This document shows, one piece after another, positions 47,746-59,103 of a DNA stretch of 64,000 bases (within the stretch, counting starts at the first letter, position 1; every line of letters begins with the position of its first letter). A program made the position numbers and the translations under genes. Origin of the DNA: Dichetophora obliterata (taxonomy: Eukaryota > Arthropoda > Insecta > Diptera > Sciomyzidae); NCBI GenBank assembly GCA_963920525.1, contig OY986439.1, forward strand, positions 3,798,501 to 3,862,500. Direction: 5' to 3'. The notes below the pieces were generated by a model. The model searched no databases. It was not told where the DNA came from and saw nothing but the letters and a program-made list of their open reading frames with translations.

Positions 47746-49460
47746 TCATATATAATTTGAAGAATATAATATCATAAAGATGGCATAATCTAGGTATACT
47801 TTGTGTGTTGACTTGGTTTTTTTTTGCCGTTTTGCCACATGATATTTTTAGTGTTATATTATTGTAAGGTCGATTCCATCAGTTGAAGCTTAGCCGCGAA
47901 TAATGTTGTAAGCAATATTTTTTTAGTTGTTTTTTTGCGGAAAAATTTTTTATGTAACTACTTTTATACATTTTTATTATATTATTGCAAATACATGCTT
48001 TACTATATGAAAAGTACTCAGAAATGCAGTTTTAAATTGTTTTTATTTATACAACAAAAACATTTTTTTAATCATTTTTTGAGTTAAAATTCAATATTTG
48101 GGACCGTTTTTGAAAAATCGCTGCAATCATACTTTTTACCTTAATATTTTCGTTGAAATATTTTTTTTAACAACAAAGTAAAAATAAAACTAAATTATAT
48201 ATCAAAGTCATATTTTTGCGCACTTTAATATGTGGGAAATGTTAAATAAACGGTATATTTTAAACTCTTTCACAAATGTAGTATTCAGAAAATGTCTACA
48301 AAAATCGTTAAAATAATCGTGTAAAAAATAAAAGCTTAAATAAAAGGTACAAATGTCTCATTTGTAAATATATATAAAATAAATAAATATTGTAAAATAA
48401 ATTAATACTTTTGGAGTTAGAGGATCATAACTGGGGAAATATGTTTCAAAACTATTCTAAAAAAAAATTCGAACCAACCTAGAAAAGTCTTAAGGATTTT
48501 TATTATCAAGAAAAAATACTCAATCGAACTAACAATGTCGTTTTCGTGGTGCAAATTTTTTTTTCAAATTGTTAACCACTGTTATTAATTTGTTGTTCAC
48601 TTTTTAATAAAAAATACAATGAATAAATAATTTTTTTGTTCACTCCTTTTTTAAGTTCGCTTTTGATTCTTTTATTAAGTTTTTATTCATTATTAATTTT
48701 ATATTCGTTTTTAATTTTTTATTCATTACAAATTTCGTATTCATTTCTACTTTCTCATTCACTTTTGAATAATAAATAAAATGAAAAAATCTTATATTTA
48801 CTTTTTAATAATGACTAATGACTAATTACTAAATTAATAATAATTAAAAAATTAATAATGATTATAAAATTAATAATGAATAACACATGAACAGGCAATG
48901 AATCAAATAATAATAATGTACAAAAAATTAATTTTTGAAAAATTTGAAATTCTTTTTGGATTGCATTCTTTGTAAATAGCATTCATATGAATAAAAAAAT
49001 AATTAATTATTCTGAATAACGAAAAAAAATTAATTAAAATTAATTACTTATCAATTTTTTAAAATTCAATGTTTCAATTCAATTGTTTAAAAAGAACAAG
49101 CAAATGTCAAATGTTTGTTTATGTTTTTCACAAATATTCACAAATTGTGCTGCCAAAAATAAATTTACAAATTGCAGTTTGTTTTGACCTTCCATTTTTA
49201 ACTATAAAAAAATTAAGCTGTAAAATAAGCTGTTTCCGTATTTTTGCTAATATTCTCAAATTTCATTTTTACTCTCTCAGTTCGAGCTTACCAGAAGTTA
49301 CACAAATCTTACACAGTGTAGAGTACGGAAACACACCTAATGTGTTAACACACGTATAGACTGAAGAAACATTAACTGATTGCAAAACTGTAAAATTGTG
49401 TAAAGTTTTTATTGAATTGTGCAAATATCCAATGAAAATAAATGTGTCGATGGCCGATCC
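47746..49460. other. AT-rich non-coding stretch
   Basis: No gene. The segment 48690-49030 contains TTCATTATTAAT-type repeats, and TTCATATGAAT followed by TTAATTATTCTGAATAACG, closely matching 17380-17420. It is probably a dispersed AT-rich repeat. Confidence 0.45.
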
Positions 49461-49468
49461 GTCTAAAC

Positions 49469-51568
49469 CAGCGATGCCCAGCGCCTAACTCTTTCCACTA
49501 TTTTACAACAAGTTCAATATTTTTTAATGATTGTTGTAATTCGCCGCATTCAGTTTGCAATTTCAGCCTCGCTTCTTAATGTTATTGTTTTTGTTCTTTC
49601 GAACCATCGATAGCTGTTGTGCGTTTGCATGTTGTTGTTTTTGTTCTTTGGCACCATCGATCTCGGCTGTTTTGCACTATTTTTGGTATTCACATTGTAG
49701 ACGGTAACAGCATATATATTTTTCGTTGTGCGAATACACATTAAGGGTATTCACACTGACTTGGGTAGTTCGGTAGATTGGCAAATGCCGTACATTTTGT
49801 TTTTGTAAAGTGCCATTCTACCCAAGTACCCATCTACTCCATCTAATCTACTCTAGCTGACCACCTGACTTGTTTGGGTAGATTATTTTCTTGCCAAATT
49901 GATTACTTTTTCCATGTGTACCACCTTTTGCAAAAATAGGCAATAATTGACCTAACGGCATCAGATTTACTATATTTGTTGTCAAGGCTAATATCTCGAA
50001 TAATACACAAAAAATATTGCCACACCCACTATTTCTGCCCACAAGTTAATAAAAACGCTGTATATCAGATGAATTCGGTTGTATTGGACTAAAATTTGGT
50101 AATTTAGTTTGCATGGTTACTGTCTGAAAAGGTGTTAAAAATCGGTGTTCACGCTCTCTTTTACAGCCCACAAATCAATAAAAATACTTTTTTAAAGACG
50201 AGTTTGGTAGTATAAGACTTAAATTTTGGTAATTTAGTTTGTATGGTTACATTCGGGAACAGTACTATAAATGGGCGTGGTTGCTCTATATCAACGCACA
50301 CTTTTTCATAAATCATTAAAATTGACTAATGGGCTGATTGCGCTGAAATTTTGGCAGTCAATTTGTTTCGCTCTCGAAATAATTTAGGAAAATTTGCCAA
50401 AATTCCTTTTACCACCTACAAATCAATGAAAATGCTATATTTTAGACGCTTTTGGTCGTATTAGACTAAAATTTGGTAAATTAGTGCGTATAGTTGCTTT
50501 CGGAAACTGAACTAGAAATGGGCGTAGTCGCACTACAGTTATGCCAGTTCAGATATACAAAAAAATAAAATTTTTTTTCCGATTGGCATGAAAATTCTTA
50601 TGTGGTAGGAAGCCGGTCTGCGACAGGAAAACTTTTTCCCCTTTATTACTATTAAATGAAAAGATGCTACGAAGTTCACGTAAAAATTACTCGTATATAG
50701 AATAACTTTTTTACGACCAATTAATGGCCTCAATTTTTTGCAAACGACAAAAAATGATTTGGTAGCAACCCTTTTCCAGCTGTCACTCATCTACATAAAC
50801 CGGGGAGATCAAACAAACATGCAGCACTGCCCAAAACTATTCTACAAAGTACTCAATTGCAATTTAGGGTGCTCGCAATAACCAAAAATACTCAATCTAG
50901 CCATTTCCAACTACCCAAGTCAGTGTGAAAACCCCTATTGAGAAAAAGCTATTGAATATTTGCAGGTGGGTACTTTTTGTATATTGTATTAGAATAAATT
51001 ATTTTTGTAAGGGTTATTATACCCTTGATAAATGGCAAGAAAAGGATTTGTGGAAAACTGGGAGTTTGACTATTTTTTTCTATAGATAATAAAAGATTAA
51101 AAAGATTTTAATTTTAGTTATATAACAGTTAAGTTAATAATAAAACAGTAAGATAATAAAGAAATATAAAAATTAAGGTTAAAGCAAATAAAAATTATTA
51201 TAAGATAAAAATATGAAAAAAATGCATAACAATAAAAAATTCACAAAAAAACATAAAAAAGAAGTAAAACAATAAAAACAAAAAACTAAAAACAACAAAA
51301 CAAAAAATAAAAAAAGGATATCTGGAAACCTTGGAAATCTGGAATGTTTTCTGACCAGCAAAAAACTGAAACATTTGGAATTACTAGATTCATTATATTT
51401 ACAGTGTATTGTATATATATGTTCGCTGTAGCGGATTCTGCCAGCACTCGTGTTATTGGTAACTCTTCATTGCATCAAGATTAAAAATTTTTTGATTTTA
51501 TTGCTTTTTGTTGTTTTTTTGTTGTTGTTGTTTTTGCACTCTTCAAATAATTTTTGTGGGCATCGCTG
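49469..51568. mobile_element. hAT-type element, 2.1 kb, perfect 8 bp TSD
   Basis: The ends CAGCGATGCCCA (49469-49480) and TGGGCATCGCTG (51557-51568) are exact inverses. GTCTAAAC lies directly outside both (49461-49468 and 51569-51576), a perfect 8 bp target duplication, the hallmark of hAT elements. I find no hAT transposase inside, so it is non-autonomous. A different element (49744-50936) is nested in it. Confidence 0.8.
49744..50936. mobile_element. TIR element nested in the hAT element
   Basis: The left end AGGGTATTCACACTGACTTG (continuing GGTAGTT) is inverted at the right (AACTACCCAAG then TCAGTGTGAAAACCCCT) with small differences at the outermost bases. Inside, a module with the theme AAAATTTGGTAATTTAGTTTG is repeated near 50092, 50223 and 50468, together with GGGCGTGG-type strings. 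The same module occurs near 54590. No clear target duplication. Confidence 0.65.
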
Positions 51569-51576
51569 GTCTAAAC

Positions 51577-53242
51577 GGATGGTTTATGAAGTGAGGGGTA
51601 CTGAGTTTGATCCGAGCCGTGTAAAGTTAAATTTTTGTTTAATTTGTGATGTTTTATGTATTTTTTCTTGGTTAAGAAATAATATTTTAATCAGCATACA
51701 TTAAAATTCTCCATGATAAAGAGACTTTTTGTGGTTCCGGGTCCTATTACCCAATGAAATATTGCTCAAAGCAATTTATTTTTATTATAACAAAAAAATT
51801 TTTATTCAATAGAAACTTCATTAATAAAAATTCTTTGTACGGCTTAAAATACGTATGGAAAAAACTTTAAAAATAATTAATATTCCATTTTAAGATATTT
51901 TCACTAACTTGCTCTTTACGCAGCTCTGCTACATACATCAGTTACCGGGATATAATTTTTCAATAACTCTACATACTGCTGTAGTCAATATCGAAACACA
52001 AAAATAAAAGCTGTTTTTACCTTGCCAATACATTAAATAATGTCGCATAAAAATTGTAATGGTATTCAATGAACGCCGTATTTACGACGTAAACAGCGTA
52101 TGTTCGGTAAGTTTACAGCAGCGTAATTTGCAATAACAAAATTGTATGGTGGTATATACAGTAACAAAAACGTGGTGTATACAGTACGTATAGTGCGTAT
52201 TATGCGACCGTTGTTTAATTTTGCTTTTGACAAGCAGTGTTTAAACTAAATTTAACAAAATTTAATATAAAATTAAAAATCACTTACAATTAAAAGATCT
52301 AAAGTTTATGTAAAGTGGCAAATAAATTTGTGATGGCAATTTCTTTTTAATACAATTACGCAGTTAGCTCGATTTTTATTCAGGGTGGGTTCGTGGAAGC
52401 ACTTTGCGTAAACTTATAGCTATACGCTTTTAGTATATATACGTCGTTCATTAAATACCATTTGTATTTTTACTCTGTTCTATACTTAATATATTTTTGT
52501 ATTACTTTGAGTTGTCGTAAACTGAAAATAAATATATCTCAAGCAATTCAGGAATTTGTAACTTAATCGCTGAAAACTCAACATGTTTTTCATTATTCCG
52601 GTATTTTAAAAACATTTAATCGAGAAGTGTAATTAAAAATTGTATAGAAATTTCTCTCTAGTAACACCGGGTATATTAACTAGTACAAAATAATTATATG
52701 GAAATTTATGTCAAAAAGCACACTAAATTTCTGAACCTTTGGGATGAAAAACTGAGATATTCTGAATTTGAGGAAAATCGTTTGAGTCTCTAGCCACCGG
52801 AAATGCCGATGGATTTTACTGGGATAGATGGGCGTGAATACACGCTTGACACTGACAAGTATCTAGTGTTAATAAATGTACAATAAATTTACACCAGGTA
52901 TAGTAGATAATGAGTTCTTGCAAAATACAGGTAACCCGCTGTCGTCAAAAGCGCACTATACCTTTAGTGCTCTCAAGCATCCATCCATCGACATCTAGTT
53001 CTTTGATTTTAATGACTTGATAAAATTGCTTAATATTTATCTATTGTATATTTCCTGTTGAATATCAATAATCGAAACAAAGTCTTGCTATGGATCGTTG
53101 ATCCAACCTTATATCAGCGGAACTGAAAAGTTCTTAAATGTTGGAGGAAGTCAGATGATGTTCATACATTTTCACAATAACTTCAACTACTACTTTTAAG
53201 CGCTGACAAAAAGCATATTGATCTTTTTCAATATAATTATTT
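51577..53242. other. Non-coding stretch
   Basis: No gene. The inverted partner of the 41.6 kb repeat lies at about 52850-52957. Confidence 0.4.
52850..52957. repeat. Inverted partner of the 41592-41695 repeat
   Basis: It contains ACACCAGGTATAGTAGATAA and ACAGGTAACCCGCTGTCGTC, the reverse complement of the 41.6 kb segment with scattered changes. Confidence 0.65.
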
Positions 53243-53374
53243 TACACTGTAAAAAGGAAATCTTATAACTAGGTAAAAAAGCTGTCTTAAAGTAAGCTGC
53301 AACAACTTTAAGACAGCTTTCGCTGAAATTACCCAAGCCCTTATGTGCTGCAAACCAGCATCCAATATTGTCTT

Positions 53375-53580
53375 ACTTTAAGGCAGCTAAATCGTAAAAC
53401 CAGCAGTAGCTTCGCTGAATTTCAGCCCTATTTGTTAGTGAAAAGCAGCTCAACCTATCTGAAATTTTTTACTTTAAGGCAGTTAAACCTTAAAAGCAGC
53501 AGTAGCTTCGCTGAATTTCAGCACTTATTTCTAGAGAAAAGCAGCATAACCTCTCTTAAATTAATTTCCAGTATGCTGAA
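53375..53580 (+). repeat. Tandem repeat, ~95 bp, two copies
   Basis: Copies start near 53375 and 53469 (TTACTTTAAGGCAG) and share AGCAGTAGCTTCGCTGAATT. The frame open across them is a by-product of the repeat. Confidence 0.7.
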
Positions 53581-54429
53581 AGCACACACCTTTAGCTGGT
53601 GAAATAAAACTAATTTTTTCGACTATGCTTATCACTATGCTATGAGTCGATTAAGACATGTTCGTCTGTGAGTCTGTCTGTCTATCTACACGATAATATC
53701 CGCAATATTAGAACTATCGTATTGAAATTAGGTATATCCGAAAATCCATATTTTTATATAGTAACAATTTTTATAAATATTGAACGAATAAAAAAAGTTT
53801 TGTTTTACTAATTTTTTGCTTCATTTGTATACTTATGGATATAATAAATAATAACATACATTATTTTGGATGTTCATTAGTATTAACAACAAAAATGGAA
53901 ATTTCGGAATAAAAATAAGAAATCATTTGTAGACATTATTTAAAAATTCGTTAAATATAGCAATCGTTGGAATCCCAACCTAAAATTGTGTGTTAGTCTT
54001 TAAAATTGATGGCTTAACTCAACACTACTATAAAAAATGAGATTGAAAATTTCAGGTTAAAAAAAAATAATTTTTCATAAAAATGCTACAAAAAATATAC
54101 CACAAAAAAAAAATCAACATATTTAAAATATGTGAACTCTTATTTCTGTTCAACCTACAGTTTAAAAACTACATATATTTCAATACATGCACTAAGTGTA
54201 TTTTTTAAGATTTTTACATATTTTTTAAAATTTTCAAAAATAGTGATGTCAGAAACGTGGGCGCTTTGACATGGCGCTTTTAATCATTAAACGAAAATTA
54301 AGTTTGAGAATGAGACAAATCGGATGAAAACTACGCTTACATCCCATACCTAGTAACTTTATTGGAGTATATGTATTTATGTATAGATAAAGTACCTATA
54401 TCTATAAATATGTATAAAAACCAATTGCT

Positions 54430-54840
54430 GTGCGTTAGTCTTGCTAAAACTCGAAAACGGCTCGACCGATTTGAATTATTGGTTCTGTGTTTTGTATACC
54501 TGATTTGAGTGAAGGTTACAAAAAATATGTTGCCACACCCAATTTTACCGCCCACAAAACAATAAAATGCTATATTTCAGACGGTTTTGGTTATATAGGT
54601 AATTTAGTATGTTTGGTTACTGTTAGAAACAGTATGAAAAATGGGCGTGGCTGCACTTTAGCTACGCCCACTCTTGAAAAAAAGTGATCCGATTGTAAAA
54701 ATAAATTTTGGTTAAAGGTGAAATGTATAAAAAAAATCATAGAAAAAGTGGGAGGGGCTAGACCATTTCCACGCCCACAAAGACCAATTGAATACATATG
54801 TAAACGGCTGAACGGATTTTGCTCAAATTTAGTATACGAA
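54430..54840. mobile_element. Helitron-like fragment shared with 49.9-50.5 kb
   Basis: The string AACGGCTCGACCGATTT also occurs just inside the 5' end of both Helitron copies (45581 onward). What follows (TGCCACACCCA, GTAATTTAGTATG, GGTTACTGT, GGGCGTGG) matches 50010-50290 in the same orientation. This suggests a shared ancient module. Confidence 0.5.
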
Positions 54841-55363
54841 TTGTGTGCTTTCTAAACTATAGTTTTACATACTTAGTTTGGCCCACGCTCCTTCCGCCAC
54901 TTTTTAACTAACGTTTATTTTGTTACTGCAATACTTTTTTCTATCAAAGTTTTTTTAAATTTAGTGTTAAAAAAATTTCTGTCGTTTTGGCACCAACATA
55001 TGACAAAAACATTTACATATCTTCAAATTTTTAGAAATTTTTAGTACAATGACTTTTCCATAAAACATAGGCTTTTTCATTTGCTCGACTATTGAAATCA
55101 TATTTTCTTCAGAAGCAGCATAAATTGTTTCGTTGAATTTCAAATCAACAATATAACCCTATACGTGAAATTAATGTAAGTCCCTGCTGAAAATAAGAGC
55201 AAGACTGCCTGATTTTGAACAAGCAAGCTTTAAAATTTTGAATTTCAACCTCCTACTGTCTGAAATTAAGGCAGCATAATCTTAATATAAAGAAGACGCT
55301 TAAATTAAGGCTAATGTTGATTTTAAGTCAGTGCTTAAAATAAGATTTCGTTTTTACAGTGTA

Positions 55364-58158
55364 CCAATATTATTTTATGTCACTTTTATTGGATTAATTT
55401 TGTTGTTACAGTTGTTGTTGTTGTTGTTGTTACTGGTTGGCTGACTGGTTCATTGCATAAACATACACACAGATTTAGAAATAAATTCTCACTTTAGACA
55501 TAAATTTTCGATACGATTCCGGGACAATCTAAATAAATGTTTGTTGCTGTTATTGACGTTGTTGCCGTCGACCTAAATGACACACAGTAGCGGCCATCAA
55601 TAAATATAAATTCGATATATATTTTTTCTATATTTGCTTAAATGTTGTTTTTGTTGTTAGATTTGCTTGTGGTTATGTTGTTGTTGTAACGCAATCACTG
55701 CTGCTGTCGCTGCTGCTGCATTTAGCTTGAAATTTATTTGATTTGAAGAGATTTCGTAGTGTTGTTGTAGTTATTTGTATTTTTTATTTGTTGTATAAGC
55801 GATTATTTTTATTGTAATTTTATGCATAAGTATTCGAATAAATTTTAAGGGATATTTTTTTTTAAATGAAAATTGAAAATTTTGGGAACAAAGAAAAAAA
55901 ACCATGCCGAAATTAACTGATAACATTTCTTACTGTAACTACAGAGAGAGAAAACACCTTAACCTCAGCTATATTAAGATAAAATTCAATGAAATATTAT
56001 TAGAAATATAAGAACTTTCTTATGAATATGTATGTATACCGCTGTGGCAGTGAAAGTCTAAAATATTCCTGTGCCATTTGTGGACATAGCCTTTTATTGG
56101 CATCTCTCCCACGCTTTGTTTTGTTAGGTTTTTACGTTACGAAATTGCTCAAACTGTGCAATATTTTTTGCTAACAGTATTTTAATCCTTCCTGATGTCC
56201 TTACAAAATACTGTGAACTTTTTAAGCCTCTTGCTGCGCGTATTCAATTCAATTTTTTTCAATTGACCCAGTCCAAAAGTCAAATCCATGCAATCCAGCT
56301 TGCAGCGACAACAACAACAACAGCAACGACATAAAAATAGATGGGATTTTTGTACATAAATCGAAGAGATTGAATTTATTTTAATCCGTCGTATTTTTTA
56401 TCACATGCCCCATAAAAATAAAATTCGCATAAATAAACCTCAAATAAAAATCTTAGGCAAAAATTTGAATTTCCATAAATAAAAAAGCTATATAAATAAA
56501 TAAAATACATTTTCATACTATACACATACATTTCTATATGTTGTTGTTGTTGTTTTCACTGCTGTTGTTTGGCAAATTTTTGGCAATTCTATAAAATAAA
56601 ATTCAAACTCAAAGTAAATAAATTTAATCTTTTTTTTGCTTGTTCTCATTTTTGGCTGCGTGTTGAAAGGATTCAAAGCAACAACAAATTTCTCAAAATT
56701 TATTCAGTTCATTTTTTGTATGGCGTGTAAAAAAAATTTTGGATAAAATTAATGAAACCTTTCTGAACGCTTCCATGCTGCAATGTTTGATGTTTTCGTT
56801 GTTATTTTTTTTTGCACTTATTTTTGTCTGTTCCTCCTTTTTTTTTGTGTTTTTGTTTCGTTCTGCTCCATTTTGAAGCATTTAAATGAAATTCATGAAA
56901 ATTTAATGAAATTTTAAATGAGCACGTTTAAGGATTAAATAATTTTGATTTGTTTGCATGAGCAATGGTTGTTTGGTTGTTTGTGTGTGCCAGCGTGTTT
57001 GTGTGTCACGTACTCGTTTTTCCCGCTCATTTTCTGCATAAATTAAATTTATGTAGCTCAACGTTTGCAAACTTTTTTTTAGAAAAGAATTTGTTTTTAT
57101 GTACATGTTTGAAGTAATTTTTTTTTCCATGCCATAAGTAAAGCGTTATTTTAACTCTTGCATTTCACACACGTAAAAAATTCCTTCAATTGAAAAAGAG
57201 TTCTAAATAATAAAGTCAACAAAAAATTGTATCTAATACAATTTCATCGATGGCAAAAACATTTCCGGATCAATGAAAATCCGGATCAACGGGCAGTAAA
57301 AGATCTAGTTATTTTTTTATATTGTTTTTAATTTTTTTATTATTTGGAAAAATTGTTGACATTTAAGATTTAAATCTTTTACATGCCGCATATGCAAAAT
57401 AGATAACAACTAATTAAATGAACTATAATAAATTACACTGTGCACCAAAAAGACCCTATTTTTTGTGAGTAAGAAACCGACAAATGTTTTCAATTATTCT
57501 TGGGCTCCTTATCACGAATTTGGCACTCAAATTTTCCCATCATATCAGGATTTTGAGAAAACCGTGATTCAAGGTCAACAAATTCTTCTAAGAGAAATCA
57601 ACTTGAAGCGTCGAAACTAATAGTGGTACGCGATTTTTGTGTATAGCAAAGATGTTTTTTATGTGTCGATAAAAAATCTTCTTTCATACTTCAATCCCCT
57701 AACCCCCTTTCTTCACCCTTATTTTTACGTTTTTCAAAAATAATTTATTTTAGCATAGCTGTACTCTGCAAACCATTGAGAAATTTAATATTATATGTTG
57801 ACAAAAACTCATCCCCATAAAAAACATATAGTCTTACAAACACAAAATTATTCTAGATCAACCTAGATTTTTTTTTTTTTTTTAATGGTGTAGTATATTA
57901 ATTTTTTTAATGTTTATTGTGGTACATATATCGTTTTATTTCTCATCGTAGTTTGATAGTTGAGCTGCTGCTTAGGTATATACTTTTTTCTTTCTCTTTT
58001 TTTTTGCGTTCCTCTTTGTGCATTATTTGTTTATTTGCACTAACTAAGCACAGCGAATTGTTGCAGTTGCTTTTAAACTGTAACATTTTATATTAACCCA
58101 TTTGCACTTAGTGGACATTATTTTGCACACATATAATTTTTAACTTTATTTTTTCGCT
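55364..58158. other. Non-coding stretch with TTG/CTG microsatellites
   Basis: TTG or GCTGCTG runs occur at about 55410-55432, 55640-55730 and 56540-56570, and CAA runs near 56305-56330. A string at about 57435 (TTACACTGTGCACCAAAAAG) resembles the end of the fold-back element at 27.9 kb but has no partner here. The last part, from perhaps 57900, may be the LINE 5' UTR. Confidence 0.4.
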
Positions 58159-59103
58159 ATGGAATATTTTTCCGTAGAAAATTTTGCTGCTTGTTCTTTA
58201 GACGAGCTTTGCAAAAGTCAAAACATTCTGAACCGTATGTTCAGTTGTTCTGGCCCATGTGGGCGTTTGTTCCATACTTCATGTGCTGGGATCTCTAAGT
58301 CGTGTCTTGATGATTTAATCTCACCACGATCAGGTCTTCGCTGGTAATGTGCTTCGTGCAGGGTTCTTTCACCAGATGAGTTTTTCTCAAAAATTAAGCT
58401 TTTCGGTGATAGTCTTAATGCTTTAAATAATAATTTTAAAGAAATTGTTACATTTTTTAATGAAGTAAGCACCTCACCTAGCACTAGCATTTATGATGAA
58501 AAGTCGTCATCGGTAAATATTTCGACCGCATTGTCTCAGACTCTTCCAGCCTGTTCTTCTGAGACTCAAATCATTTCATCTAATAAAGACCTAAATATTT
58601 CGAAAAAAAAGAGAAATAATTCAAAAAATAAAAATAATAAGCGGCGTATGACGCTTCCAGCCACTTTAGAAACGAAGCAGATCTCGGCTAAACCAGTGTT
58701 TACGCCAGTGAGAATGGATAATACAGTTATCACTCCATCTCCTCCATCTCTTTCTCCGCCGGCTAGTGACATAACTAATGAGCGCAATAGTTCATTAAAT
58801 TTAAGAGCGTTGTCGAGGAAAAAAAAGGTTTTCATTTCACGCCTTCAGCCCGACACAACAAGTGAAAATGTATTGACGTTTGTCAAACATAATCGTTTAG
58901 TAAGTCAGACTGCTTTCTGCTCATGCAAAAAAATTGGCAATAAACCGTCCCACGCATCATTTATTCTCACAGTGGCTGCTGAAGAGTTTGCAACTGTTCT
59001 GAGCTCTAATCTGTGGGCTGATAATATCTTTGTTTCTGAGTTTAAGCCTAAACACAGGTCTAGAAGGACAAATAATATCGCCAGTCAGACCCAAAAAAAC
59101 TAA
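58159..59103 (+). pseudogene. LINE ORF1 with PHD finger, one nonsense codon
   Basis: The frame from ATG 58159 to the stop at 59103 is continuous except for a TAA at 58345-58347. It encodes 313 sense codons. The N-terminus has CSGPCGRLFHTSCAG and then, across the stop, RW*CASC, so the internal stop falls inside the W-x-C-x-x-C end of a PHD-type zinc finger. After it come a low-complexity Ser/Lys-rich linker and a region near residues 215-310 (KKKVFISRLQPDTTSENVLTF) that looks like the RNA-binding-type fold of LINE ORF1 proteins. PHD-containing ORF1s are known in CR1-group LINEs. It probably bound the element RNA. It overlaps the ORF2 frame by about 28 bp. Confidence 0.75.

Larger units (their letters stand above)
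53245..55361. mobile_element. TIR element, 2.1 kb, with internal tandem repeats
   Basis: CACTGTAAAAAGGAAATCTT (continuing AT) at the left is inverted at the right end with one mismatch. TA stands outside both ends. Inside the left end are tandem units around ACTTTAAGGCAGCTAAA and GCAGTAGCTTCGCTGAATTT, period about 95 bp; related TTAAGGCAGCATAA sequence lies near the right end. A Helitron-like fragment (54430-54840) lies in the interior. No transposase is readable. Confidence 0.6.

Noticed and set aside
51179..51361. A minus-strand frame encoding a very hydrophobic F/L-rich peptide.
   Set aside because: It is translation of A-rich sequence (51180-51315) on the opposite strand, not a membrane protein gene.
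51440..51630. tRNA-like boxes (GAGTTTGATCC near 51607) that would be joined to the left flank of the hAT insertion at 49.45 kb.
   Set aside because: The arms around the B-box-like string do not pair, so I cannot support a tRNA or SINE.
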